A stretch of DNA of 64,000 nt. It comes from Salminus brasiliensis. Lineage: Eukaryota; Chordata; Actinopteri; Characiformes; Bryconidae. Positions 1-11,069 of this stretch are shown here, in pieces. The stretch covers positions 39,685,842-39,749,841 of the forward strand of contig NC_132880.1 in assembly GCF_030463535.1 (NCBI RefSeq), in the 5' to 3' direction. How positions within the stretch are numbered: the stretch's first letter is position 1; the number at the start of each line of letters is the position of its first letter. A program made the position numbers and the translations under genes. The notes beneath the pieces are model-generated. The model saw nothing but the letters and a program-made list of their open reading frames with translations. It had not been told where the DNA came from and ran no database searches.

Positions 1-1357
1 CATCCTAAGGTCTGTTATTCCATGTATATGTAAACTGACTGCATTAATCTTAACTTATAGAAATGTGGAATGTAAACCTAGACCTCTCAGTCATCCCTGA
101 CCATTTAAGGAGTCTGAAACCTTAGATAAACAAACACAATGTTTAATAAAAGTGGTCATTTAAAAAAAAATAATAATTAATGGGGTTCTTCTTCTTCAGG
201 GCTCCAGAATGGACTCATTCTAAGCTATAATATGTGACAATTAATTGTATTTTTAGGGTCAGGTACACTTTTTACATCAGTTTTTCAAAAAGCTGATATA
301 TCATACCTTTGTTACAATGGCCACAATTGTAAAAACACTAAGATACTCTGTGAAATATCTTTCGATTTTAGAGCATTGAGAGAAGTGAAAGATGATTAGA
401 AAGTAAAAAGTTTGTGAACGATTAACTTGAACCTAAATATCTGATATATTTATCAGTACTGTTTGGTCAGAAATGTTCCTTTTACTGGACAAATCCAAGC
501 TACTCCTAAACGGTATTATATGCTAGGTCCTTGCTCTGAAAACCACGGGCAGAGCTATCCACCAATTTAACCTACTGTGTACTCCGGTGACATTGTGTGG
601 GGATATTTTGGTGCCTTTTATTATGCGTTTGCTGACCAGACTGTGAGTCATGTGGACGGTGAAGAAAACTAACTATGTGTTAGGCAGAGCCATGGGTGGC
701 TCCCAGCTCAGATTTTTCTTGTACGTTTTTTTTTTTTCTCCATTTTTTTCCTGATTCAAACGCTCTTGTGAACTGCTCTCTCAGACAGATTGTGCATATT
801 GTTTTTGGAACACAATCTATGAAAACTGTTTGTGGAACGTCCTGATAATGCATAGTTGAGGGAGTAATTGTCTGTTTCAGGAGCAACTTCTTAAGGTGCA
901 GCTGAATGTAAGTAACTAGGAGATAAAGACCAGCAGGAAAGCTTTGACTAGTCGTTCCCCTGTCATACCCCTCATTTGGGTCTCAGATTCCAGACTGTGT
1001 CTCCATCTAAATCTCCATGTTCACTCGTGCCTGTTGACTGATTGTTAGATGTCCCAGCCCCTTCCCCCCATCCTCAGGGCCGACGCTCCAAAAGCCCCAC
1101 CCACTCACTTTAGCAGGGTTCTAAAACAGAGGGAATGAAATGGCCGGCAGACGTACTGGTCCCTTACCCACCCCAGACTGAGAGCTGGATCATTTAGAGC
1201 ACATAAAGTAAATAAGCCCTCCTGGTGGCACTGCTAGGTTCCTGTGTTCCAAACATAGGCTCAGACAGTCATGTTCTCAGATGTTCTCAGGCCAGCTCCT
1301 CAGAGTCTTTTAAGCATCTGCTTGGTGGTGATAGAGTGACATACTCCACACTTCCAA
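1..1357. other. Non-coding upstream DNA, no gene seen
   Basis: AT-rich vertebrate intergenic sequence. I see no spliced gene structure or clear repeat family here. Open frames are short and have no recognisable product. A poly-T run lies near 728-738. Confidence 0.5.
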
Positions 1358-1893
1358 ATGCACTACTACAGAATATCTATAGTAGATTTCTTTCACAGTA
1401 CAAGTAAAAGCATTTTCAGAGGCTTAAAGCTTTGGACTTTTCTGTTACTGGCTTTTCTCTTGGTCTCCTTCTTTTTCATATGGAAAGTTCATCACCACAG
1501 AGCCCAGAGTGAGGGAAAAAAGGATATCTGGCTGGAGCATAGCCTGTAATTTACAAACCTCAGTCTGCTCTCTCCCTCTTTTCCTCTCTCTCTCTTTGTG
1601 TGTGTGTGTGTATGTGTGTGTGCATGTGTGTGTGTGTGTGTCCTTACCTCAGTCAGTGAAATGAGTTGGACATTATGGGAGTGGATGCTCCTCCTCTGTA
1701 ATGACCTTCTTTCTTTCTCCTGCAGTGTTTTTTATACATTATAACCCTATGGAATCAGGCAGTGGCACTCAACCTCTCAGTCAACATCTGTACCTTCCTG
1801 AGCCCGACTCCAAGACAGGCTTCGAGAGGAGATCTTACTGTAACTGTACTGCCTTGATACATATGACTACCAGCATCAGCATTTATCTCAGCA
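1358..1893 (+). other. Possible two-exon start of a type II membrane protein gene (doubtful)
   Basis: Two blocks look like spliced exons. The first, 1358-1508, starts with ATG and is followed by a gtgagg donor. The second, 1726-1893, follows a pyrimidine-rich tract ending in tgcag and is followed by gtaagt. The first ends one base into a codon and the second resumes with two, so the frame is kept for about 106 codons. The predicted protein has a short N-terminus, a hydrophobic segment at about residues 26-43 and then His-rich residues. That resembles the signal anchor of Golgi glycosyltransferases. I found no later exons and no conserved enzyme motif, and col1a2 is next. It could be chance, a gene remnant or a gene fragment. 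Confidence 0.2.
1598..1641. repeat. TG microsatellite
   Basis: Interrupted run of tg dinucleotides inside the putative intron between the two doubtful exons at 1358-1893. Confidence 0.9.
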
Positions 1894-2185
1894 GTAAGTG
1901 TGGTTTTGATAGTAAAAACACTACATTATAAGATCTGCAAATAAACATAAATGCAATTAAACATGACATATTTCTATTGTATTGAGATGTTGATTTAAAA
2001 AAACAGATGCCTGGTTGTTGATTTCACTCTGAACTCCATCCACTTAATGTACTGCTTAGTTCCACCAGAAGCTCACCTGATTCAGAATACGTGGCTTTCT
2101 TCACAAGAACTTGTAGGTGACCTATGCTCAAGCAGGAGTGCAAGTGTCAATTAAGAAGGGCAGCCCAGGTAATGGCATGAGACAA

Positions 2186-2345
2186 GTCAAATTTATTTGT
2201 ATAGTGCTTTTTACAACCGTTGTCGTCACAAAGCAGCTTTACATAATTAGTAATAAGTAAAATACAGACAAAAAAAGAAATGACGTAAGACATGAAGGAT
2301 CAAAGACCCCCAGTGAGCAAGCCAATGGTGGCATAAGACTTTTGC
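2186..2345. repeat. Dispersed teleost repeat (caaatttatttgtatag type)
   Basis: The text 'caaatttatttgtatagtg' followed by 'cacaaagcagctttaca', and later 'cagtgagcaagcc', is a signature I recognise from a very common interspersed repeat in fish genomes. Its borders are approximate and its class is not certain to me. Confidence 0.5.
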
Positions 2346-4190
2346 TTGTATGTAATTACAGTGATTCTTGTTTGTTTGCATCAAAAATGAACGGAAAGTA
2401 GATTGGTGTCTAGTGTTTGTCATGTAGTAAATAATCAGAAAAACCTTAAGCAAAAAAAAAGCATTTCCCATTTTAAATGTGCCATTTATTACTGAAACTA
2501 CTGCTGTAGAGTGGCACAACAGTCTAACTGCCTATTCATCAAGAGTGAAAAGTTTGAATCCCTGTTAGCCCTTAGGGCTCCACGGCCAAAGGTTTTCCAG
2601 TCTGGAGACATCATGTGATACCACGAGTCCTAACCTGCAGATAGGAGTTAGCAATGAGCAAATGGAGGGGGAGTGGGCTAACTTAAATATTTAAGCAAGT
2701 TCAGCAGCAGCTAATTTTCTATTGTTTTTGAGGCTCAACTCAAAATGCAGGTGACCAAACTAACACTGCAACAGTGAAATCTGTTACTTTATCACTTTAA
2801 GTTGGCCTGCTGTGCTTGGGTGTATCCCCACTGTGGACATGCCATTTGCCCGAGGATAAGCACCAATTTACCCAGCCTGTGGTTGAATTGGAAGCAGCTA
2901 GAGTCTTTTTTTCATGCTAAGCAATGATGATACCTCAGTTTGACAGCCTGAACAATGCTCTTTCAGACCTTTCTTCTCAAAATGCAAGCACCAGTACATA
3001 AAATCACAACTATGAATACACTTAATTTAACAATTCAACCATGTGCATCATCTACCCAAGTACCATTTCTTTGTTCATCCATTAATTTATGTGATACTTC
3101 AGTTCATCAGTTCTTGAAAAGAATTCATACAAATCACCAAAACCCTCAAACCCATCTTAACGACCTGTTCAAATTTAGCAGTTACAGCTTAATGTGTCTT
3201 TCAGTTTGACTTGTGATTCATGATGCTTGTGTGTGAGTGCATTAGAAGCTTGTTGAGAACTTCACACTGGTATGGGGTTCTAGCCGTGATCATGTAGCAG
3301 CTGGTTGGCAGGTGTAGCGTACGTAAACTCTGACATGAACTGCCTGTCCTTCTTGCTTTGTGCCTGTGGGTGTGGAGAAACCTAAGACGCCGAACCAGAG
3401 GCCAGCGTGATGCTATTTCCCACCAACCAGAGCGCAGCACATCTGGAACACGACAACATGCAGCTTTAGCAAAGCCATGCGCAGTCTGGAGGCTTTAGAG
3501 AGAGAAAAAAGAAAGCCCTGCGAAATGGCTGACAAAAGCTGAACAGGAGGAATCTTCACAATCATGCACTGCATTTCATTCAGTATCAGAGCTGTGGAGC
3601 AGAGACAGAGGTCTTACAGAGCCTAGGAGGCTTCAAAGTGGAGAACATTCACATGTTTCTGTATTTTTTTCAACAAATGATCATTCTTTGCAAGACATAT
3701 TTTTAGGTCCACTATTCTAATAGACTTTCTCAATTCAGTTTTATGATGGTGATTGATTATGTTCACTTTCGAAAAAAATTTGCCTTAATTTTGCTCAATG
3801 GCCCATATTTATCAAGCATCTCAGAGTCCAAATGCTGACCTGTCCAATGCTGTGATCAGTCAATGCATTTCCCTGAATCCAGCTAGGAAGCTAATGAGAT
3901 TTTAAATAAGGTCCAATATTACTCATAGCCACCAGTAGCCTGAACCTTCTGCCACATAATGGGATTAACATGGTCCCTTCTTACATTATGTTAGTATTTT
4001 TGAGATCCAAGGTTTAGTTATGAGATGTAGTCAATCACCACCTCCCTTCAATCTGTAGGAGAAGAGTTCTACACAGTTCTGGAGTTCTTCACATGGGACC
4101 TAATGGACACCTCAGATTGTCATTATACTTGGACAGCACAATTATATTGTTCTGTTCACATATTCCAGCTTGGAAAGACAAGAGCAGACA
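2346..4190. other. Non-coding interval without recognisable gene
   Basis: An open frame at 2955-3209 (+) is composed of ordinary AT-rich sequence, with no conserved motif or splice context. I see no RNA gene and no strong repeat match within the window. Confidence 0.45.
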
Positions 4191-4212
4191 CGCTATGGCA
4201 CTCCTGGAGCAG

Positions 4213-4325
4213 AGAGAGTTAAGTGCCTTGTTGAGGAACCCAGCATTGACAGCTTAGCAAATGTGGGTATTGAACCCACAACCCTGTGATCTATAACCCA
4301 GCACTCTAACTCAGTGTTTCTCAAC
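4213..4325 (-). repeat. tRNA-derived SINE fragment
   Basis: Read on the minus strand it has the head of the SINEs at 5375-5640 and 53094-53310: 'gttgtgggttcaatacccac', a B-box-like tRNA promoter segment. The 3' body is largely missing or diverged. Confidence 0.4.
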
Positions 4326-4951
4326 CCTAGACCTAAAGGCACTCCGCTCTGCACATTTTAGTTGTCTTACTGCTTTAACACCCCCCTGCAGCCCTCTGAA
4401 AGGGCTTGTTAATGAGCTGATTAGTTGAATTAGGTGTGTTGGGAGCAGGGAAAGTCCTAAAATGAGCTGGATAGAGTGCCTCCAGGACCAGGATTCAGAA
4501 ACACTCTCTAACTACACTCACTGGGTAGCTCTTTGGAGAGAGAGAGGCTATCGGCGCTGTTCTGCCCACTCAAAAATCTTTCCACAGATTCCTCACTGGA
4601 CTTTACTAGAATTTGAATGAGACCACTCCTCATCAGTTCTGTCATTCAGAAACTCAACACTCTTGTTTCCGAAAGCACATCTCTGTCCAATCTTATCCAC
4701 AAAGGCCCGGTGTGGCTGCAGGTTTTCTTTCTAGACAACTAGCAGCACTGATTCCACTAGTTTACCAATGTTTTATTCAAACAACCGATCAGATGTGCTT
4801 CTGCAGCCATTTCATCCAGTACCCCTGCATTTAATAAAAGACTCCTGGACACAACCTTCCATTACCCTTGTTGGCTAGTGAGCCCTGAGGCCCCCAGACT
4901 GGGTGTAGTCAGGCAGCAACTTTTTAACTTTTTAAACTCCTCATGAAATAT

Positions 4952-5115
4952 TTAAAGCAGCATTATGGAGAATTGGTCATTCCCACTCTTGGGCTCCACC
5001 TACAGTTAGGGTGTAATACATCTGCATTTCTGGACAAGCTGTGATACAGGAGTGATGCAGAACCACCACTGAAAGAGACAGAAGCATCTGGACTAAATCA
5101 CTGCCCTGTCCACTT
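4952..5115 (+). repeat. Dispersed repeat shared with col1a2 intron 33
   Basis: The block 'ttaaagcagcattatggaga', the following 'ggctccacctacagt' and the 'catttctggacaa' segment recur in order at 23412-23640. Part of the end recurs at 58028-58085. The family is not identified. Confidence 0.5.
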
Positions 5116-5374
5116 CACCTTACATTACATAGTGCAGTTAGCAACGTGCCAAACCTGGAGTATGTGGTTGAAGTTCTTCAGCCTTAGGGATCAATAGAGT
5201 TGACTACTGGGGCACAAACGTCTTACATGCATGTCTCAGCAGCCTCCCTATTGACATAAGGCGTTGCTCCCTAAAATTACTGTTTTGGCCCATCTTTGTT
5301 TTGAAACCGAGGTCCTAAAATGGTGTTTTCAGTTTCGACCACCCTTAAAATGGCACTTTAATTCTAGTTTAGAT

Positions 5375-5640
5375 AAATATAAAGGTGCACGTATCTGTCA
5401 CTGTACTATGTACAGCAAAATGTGTCCTCTGCATCTGTGGTAGTGAACACACACACTAGTGAACTAGGGGCAGTGAGCACACACACCCAGAGCGGTGGGC
5501 AGCCAACTCCAGTGCCCGGAGAGCAAAGGGCCTTGCTCAAGGGCCCAGCAGTGGCAGCTTGCTGAGCCCAGGTATCGAACCCAAAACCCTGTCATCAACA
5601 GCCTGGAGCTCTAACTGCTGAGCCACCACTGCACCTAATA
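5375..5640 (-). repeat. tRNA-derived SINE, near full length
   Basis: On the minus strand the head reads 'cagtggtggctcagcagtta' (A-box-like). It is followed by 'gttttgggttcgatacc' (B-box-like), a GC-rich body with 'gggcccttgagcaaggccc', a CA/TG run and 'gcagaggacacattttgctg'. The body matches 62325-62575 in the opposite orientation. A tRNA-like head with Pol III box candidates supports a SINE. Confidence 0.6.
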
Positions 5641-5652
5641 TATATCTCCTGA

Positions 5653-6003
5653 TATACACAATATGTCCAAATGTTTGTGGACATGTCTTCTAATGAATGT
5701 ATTCAGGCACCTTATGACACAGATGTGCAAATGTACATACACAAACATGAACCTACTCGAACCATGCCTAATGCCTAGGGCCTAAGGCGTGGACTAGAGG
5801 GGTATGAATCCCCCCAGCATTGAGCTGTGAAGTTCTCTGGAATGAAGGTTGGTGCTGCATCTAATACATTTGGCATGAGTTGGGGAGCTGGGGATGAGGC
5901 GGGGTGGTGATCATCAGCTTGATGATCTTTTTTTGAGTACCCTTGATTTTGAAAGAAACAATGAGTGAGCAGGTGTTCCAATGCTTTAGTCTATATACTG
6001 TAT
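5653..6003 (+). mobile_element. MITE-like element, family 1 (tacactatatgtccaaatg ends), copy 1
   Basis: The left end 'aatatgtccaaatgtttgtg' and right end 'gagcaggtgttccaatgctt' are related inverted ends seen on three other elements in this window (31547, 35654, and inverted at 49788). The interior shares the blocks 'gaaccatgcctaatgcc' and 'gatggggatgaggtgggg' with small changes. No coding capacity was found. Confidence 0.55.
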
Positions 6004-6580
6004 CACATTAGAACTTCATATGATGTGTCCATTCCTATCTAATGGTGTTCATTTGCATTGTATTTTGAGATTTAGCTTAAGTGAGCCACATTCACAGATC
6101 TTTCGCGGTGAAGATATCTCTGCGCGAACATCTCTGTAGAGTAGCAGCCGTCCTGACTGTGCTGATTTGAGTGTTCTGTGGAACATGCAGCAGAGCTGAG
6201 CTGCTTGGCCATCTTTGAAACACATTTCCTCTTACATGCTCCTCCCCTTTAATGCTTTCGCTGCTTTGACTTCGGGCGAGTTGTCTGGATATTCCAGCGG
6301 TGACTAATATTTTTCTGGCACACTGTGGAGAAGACCGATGGAAAAGGAATAGGGCAGACGCCATTTTGAGGAAGCTTGTTTTTCTTTAAGTTAGCCTCTT
6401 TTGCACCAAAGAAGCAGCTGCTTATTCTAGAGAAATGCATTTTGCACACATGCATGTAGAGTGACTTTTGTTACTGCTACTCAAATAGTGTAGGCGCTAT
6501 TGAGGTGAAATGATTACAAGACTACCAGTCTTCTCAATGTCTATTCTGTTGTCTATAAGAAATCTTTTTCCTCAGTAAGT

Positions 6581-6586
6581 GTGTGT

Positions 6587-6622
<36 letters not shown>
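6581..6622. repeat. TG microsatellite
   Basis: About 20 tg repeats with a single interruption. Confidence 0.9.
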
Positions 6623-6624
<2 letters not shown>

Positions 6625-6902
6625 TCTCATGCCCATGCTGTGTCAGGAAGCTAGTTAAGCACACCTAGTCCATGAACATTCCTGTCCCATCCCATCCAAT
6701 TAACTAATGAAACAGTTGGTGGGCTGAAACAGCCCTCTGCACTTCATAAAAGTGAGCTACAGTTAAGAGCAAACACAGTCTCACTTCATAAGAACAGCAA
6801 GCCCATCATTTTCCTTTTACATTTCAAACTGTAGCAAAAACTGGCCACTAAGGAGGCGTCTCATGAAACAATTAACAACCAATAAACAAGATAAGCAAAG
6901 CA

Positions 6903-7412
6903 CACTGTTAAAGTAAAGCTCCTTCAAGGGCTGAGAGATGCCATAGCAGAACCACTTTTGGTTCCATAAGGAATTATACATTTTTACCCAATTTCCCTTT
7001 ATGACTTTAGATTACCCAACCCATTCATTAGTGCTCTCCCTATCACATGTAATGATGCCAACACTGGAAGAGTGCCAAACTGGAAGAGTGAGGATTGAGT
7101 GAGGAACTCTGCCGCCGATGCAACGTCACAGAGCAACCAAGACACTAAGAGGAAAGCGTCAGGTACCAGCTCTAGTGCATCAGCTAGCAGACACCTGTGC
7201 TGGCCAGCATCACATTAAAGTGATAGACCTGGACAGAGCATGACCAATTGTGCTCTCTCAGGCTCCAGCTGCCCATGCTTCCAAGTGTGAATGTAAAGGT
7301 TTCTCACACTTTTACATCTCTATTAACAAATTGTTTATGGAACCAACAGTGGTTCTTCTGTGGCATCCCTTAGAGAACTTTTTAAAGGAACCTTATTTTT
7401 AAGAGTGCAAGA
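6903..7412. mobile_element. Foldback/MITE element with long terminal inverted repeats
   Basis: The left arm (about 6906-6970) ends 'ccacttttggttccataa'. The right arm (about 7337-7410) starts 'ttatggaaccaacagtgg'. The reverse complement of the right arm aligns with the left over roughly 70 bases, including 'gatgccatagcagaaccact' versus 'gatgccacagaagaaccact'. The loop of about 370 bases has no coding frame. This is typical of a non-autonomous DNA transposon. Confidence 0.65.
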
Positions 7413-7594
7413 CCAATAAAGGAAAGGGTGCATGTAAATGCTTAAAACTAAATATTACATATAAGTCATATAATTACATTCAATAAAAACATTTACTATC
7501 AGCTGAAGAAAGGTGTATGCTTGAAGCTCAAAATGTGGACTCAGCTTTACTGGTCTCATTCTGGATCAAGGATGGTCAGAGCAGTAAGTTATTG

Positions 7595-7845
7595 ATTACA
7601 GGGTTGTTGGATTGATACGTGGGTCAGTAGGCTCATGTTTGTGTGTGTGCATTTGCACATCTGTGTCAGCAATGGGTGCAACTTAAAGCTACCTCTGTAG
7701 GGGCCCTGAGCAAGTCCCTTAAACTCACTGCTGCAGGGGAGCTGTAGCAAGGCGGGCCCTATGCTCTGCCCCCGGCTTTCTAAGCTGTGATATGCGATCA
7801 AAGGAATGTCATTGTATAAATTACAGCAAAAGCACATTAGAAAAT
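7595..7845 (+). repeat. Diverged SINE with an internal family-1 MITE fragment
   Basis: The outer parts ('acagggttgttgg', 'ccctgagcaagtccctt', 'gagctgtagcaaggc') match the SINE type at 53094-53310. Between them, 7645-7690 ('gcacatctgtgtcagcaatg') matches the sub-end of the family-1 elements (compare 50215-50245). This suggests one element inserted into, or recombined with, the other. Confidence 0.4.
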
Positions 7846-9000
7846 ATTATCTGAATAAGAAAGGACCTAATCTAGAACATTCCAAGCAAAAAAATACTGT
7901 TCACTGACTTGTAACAACAGTGCTATCCTTTTTTAAAAGGTTCTTAAAATAATCACATATTTAAAAAAACAGTGAAACAAGGCAAAGAACCATTCATGCA
8001 TCTAAATGGTCCTCTATAGAGCGGTCATGCCTCTGTAGAGAATCTGTGTCTTTCCTACAGAATGCTTTGCAGCAGATCTTTCCACAGTAACCCTGAAACA
8101 CGCATGTTGTGAGTGTCTTCTCCAGTTGCACATTCTGCAGAGGCCCAAGTGGTGGAGTGTGAATGTGGAGGACATGTCTGGTCCTGTGGCCTGTTGGGAG
8201 CTCAGCTGCTGAGTGTGAGAGCTAAACCTGCGTCTCTTTTATCTGCCTTTAATCCCTCAACTCAATGACCAATCCTCTTTTTTATGGTACCTGCATGTCA
8301 GAAATATATGACTTGGGTATCTAAGGAGGTCAGATGAACAAGAAGAATGCTCTCAAACTCAGGGACAAAAGTACTGAACTGTCTGCATACTTTCCGATCA
8401 CATGAAGCCAGTGAAAGTGAGTGAGAAGTGCACAGCAAGGTACCTAGAATCAGCCACAGCGTTTAATTACAACGTACAGCGTGAATGAACTCTTATGTAC
8501 TTTATTAGAAGTGTCTGGCCGGTCTGTTGGTGCTCATTAAACACTGTAAGGGTGAATTTATATGCATGTAAAGGATGGACTGCAAATAAATAAAGAAAAA
8601 AGAAGCAGCCCGTCCTAGAGTGCAAAAGCATGCAGTGCACAGTCACTGATTAAGCCCCCAGTCTCACAGTCTCCGTTGGGGGACCGCCACACAGGACGGT
8701 CCCGTCTGTGTTGGTGCTCACCGCCGCGTAAAATGCGTAAAAGCGCACGACCATGCCACCGAGGAGCCCACTGTCCGGCTGAACCCCTGCAGCTCCCATC
8801 CCGAAACGAGAGCAGACTCAGTACGCTAGGTCTGAGAGACAACGTACGGCTTTAAAAGCTCGACAATGTCCACGTCCTCAAAAGAATGGATCTCATTAAA
8901 ACGCTGCATTCGTCATCACGGCCAGAGGAGCTGCCAAAAGTGTGAGGGAGTAGGCAGGCAAGAGGGAGCACAGGAGCAGCCTGCGAGTCAGATAGAGTTT
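7846..9000. other. col1a2 upstream flank, no gene
   Basis: No gene structure seen. GC content rises from about 8600. Regulatory elements of col1a2 may lie here, but I cannot point to any with confidence beyond the proximal boxes listed separately. Confidence 0.4.
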
Positions 9001-9010
9001 CTCTCCTCTG

Positions 9011-9067
9011 ATTGGTCCACAGGCTGACTTTTGACACGCAGTCAAGGGAACCTCCTGCCGTATAAAT
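9011..9067 (+). promoter_or_regulatory. col1a2: col1a2 proximal promoter: inverted CCAAT box and TATA box
   Basis: An inverted CCAAT box (attgg, 9011-9015) lies about 50 bases upstream of a TATA box (tataaat, 9061-9067). Placing the cap site about 25-30 bases after the TATA box, near 9091, puts the CCAAT box near -78. In mammalian COL1A2 promoters an inverted CCAAT bound by NF-Y/CBF sits at about -80, so the layout is conserved. The cap site is inferred. Confidence 0.75.
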
Positions 9068-9182
9068 AGGGCCGATTGGACTTTATTATTCTAGCATCAC
9101 GGCAGCAGGTTCCTGCTCAGTTTGGAGTAACGTGTCACCACAACTGTATGCCTGCTAGAAGTAGCTAAACCAGGCACTGCGG

Positions 9183-9226
9183 CACAAGGAGTCTGCATGT
9201 CGGCCTAGACATGCTCAGCTTTGTGG
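9183..9226 (+). promoter_or_regulatory. col1a2: Type I collagen 5' stem-loop around the start codon (LARP6 site)
   Basis: Inner stem gcatgtc (9195-9201) pairs with gacatgc (9208-9214), closing loop ggccta. Outer stem cacaa (9183-9187) pairs with ttgtg (9221-9225), with a bulged segment between. The start codon at 9211 is inside the 3' strand of the inner stem. This is the two-stem structure known in COL1A1, COL1A2 and COL3A1 mRNAs, bound by LARP6 to coordinate translation of the two chains. Confidence 0.85.
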
Positions 9227-11031
9227 ATACCCGGATTCTGTTGCTGCTTGCAGTGACTTCATACCTAGCAACATGCCAATGTAAGTTTAACATATGCTCT
9301 CTTTTTTGTGTCTGTCTTACCAAGGACGTTGATGGATTTTCAGCTGCGCTTGTTTGCCTTTGGTTATGCCTGCTGTGCTTGGAGATGAGCTGAAGGACAG
9401 CTAGAAGCCCATATGAGGGAGTCTGGCCATTGCCTATCCACTGTAAAAGAAAAAAAAAATCCAGAGGATTCTTTCACGCTTTTAAAGGATTCTTCGCGTG
9501 TTTTTATCCGTGGATATGTTCTCACCTCTTGCGCTTGAGAAATGAAGACACTTTAGCTTCACTGAAAAGAAGCAGGGAAAGCCACTCTGCTTTAAACTGA
9601 ATGTGAATTAACTTAGTCCAAATCTGTAAAACTAAAGTTTGGGCGTTGCATTCCCATCTTTTGTCCCAGGCTCAGCTGCTGGAGCTTGATCATAGGCGTA
9701 GTGGAGCGTGCCCCCTGCTGGAGACAGTCCTCCACAGCATATTTTGGCGGCGTTAATGATAACCTTTCATTTGAGAGACGAAAAAAAAATTGTAATACGC
9801 GAAAAATAAAATAATAAATAATAATTTTTTTTTTTGAATATTTAGAACTAAAATAAATTAAAATAAAATTTAAACAGCAAATTGCTGAGCAAGTCCCCTT
9901 TTAGTATCAGGATTACACTAAAATCCTCCTAAAGTCCTCACGATCTTTTTATTTATTTATTTTTTAACGTGAACAGCTCCTCTAAACGCGCTGGCAGGAG
10001 TTTAATTGCTGGTCTTTAGTTGAATGATCTGGGCTGGGATTCTGAAGGCATCATTAAATTTGACCCTCGGCTTCGTGCAGAGTTTGGGGGCGGATTTTAA
10101 TCTGTGCAAAGGCGCCACCTCGTGGAACAGAAACCACATGACACCAGAGTGAGGAAGAGGCCTGCAGCCCAGTTAACCCTTTCCAGAGGGGGCAGAGATC
10201 ACTGAGGCCACTTTGGTGTCCCAGTTACACGTGGGCAAACCGGAAGGCCTAAACAGACCAGCAGCACTTGCGGTTTGCAGCTTAGTTCTCTAACCTACGA
10301 GCAAAATTAACATATAAGTACAGATTTTAAAGACTTTTCACAATTACTCAATATTTCAATATTTTTAGACTATTCTTATTTTGTATTTATTCTTCTAATA
10401 TTTGTATCATTTTAGTTTTAATAATAATACAGTAATGACAGTAACAACAATAATAATAATAGTAGTAATAACAATAATAATTTAAATAAAATAAAGTATT
10501 TTTCAGCATATATAATGCTGTCTATAGAATAATACCTTTGATTATATGCCCCCATCTGGACATCATAGCAGTAAGCTGCTATACTAAGTAGACTAGGAGT
10601 ACACTGGGCTCATGCCATTATGAGAATATAAATAGTAGGTCCTCTCCTGTACTCTCCTGTTATACTATACGTTTAGTTTTTACATAAGGAACATATATCA
10701 GATGCAGGTTTATTTTACCACTATAAATATGCAATTCAGAACTATCTAAACTCACTGAAGTCATGTTGACCCCAGGCAGTCAATAACAGCAAGGCCAGAC
10801 AACACAGCAAGATAATATATAGAGAGATCTTATATAGTTTTCTGCGGTTAACACTAGACATCAGTGGACAATGAGGTCAAATCTTCCTTGCACGCAGAGA
10901 GATACTCTGTGTTTAGGACGTATGGTCAGTTAACCATTGTTTCAAGTTACCACTGTTTCATAATGCTTAGAAGATTGCTAAAAAAATATATCTGTCAGCA
11001 TTTTTAAGTTGAATATTTCTGAATGCAACTG

Positions 11032-11069
<38 letters not shown>

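Noticed and set aside
2955-3209. 84-codon open frame upstream of col1a2
   Set aside because: No homology signal, no splice context and composition like the surrounding non-coding DNA.
5385-5640. A functional tRNA gene
   Set aside because: Only box-like promoter motifs are present. The cloverleaf cannot be completed and the unit recurs with a non-tRNA body, so it is a SINE.
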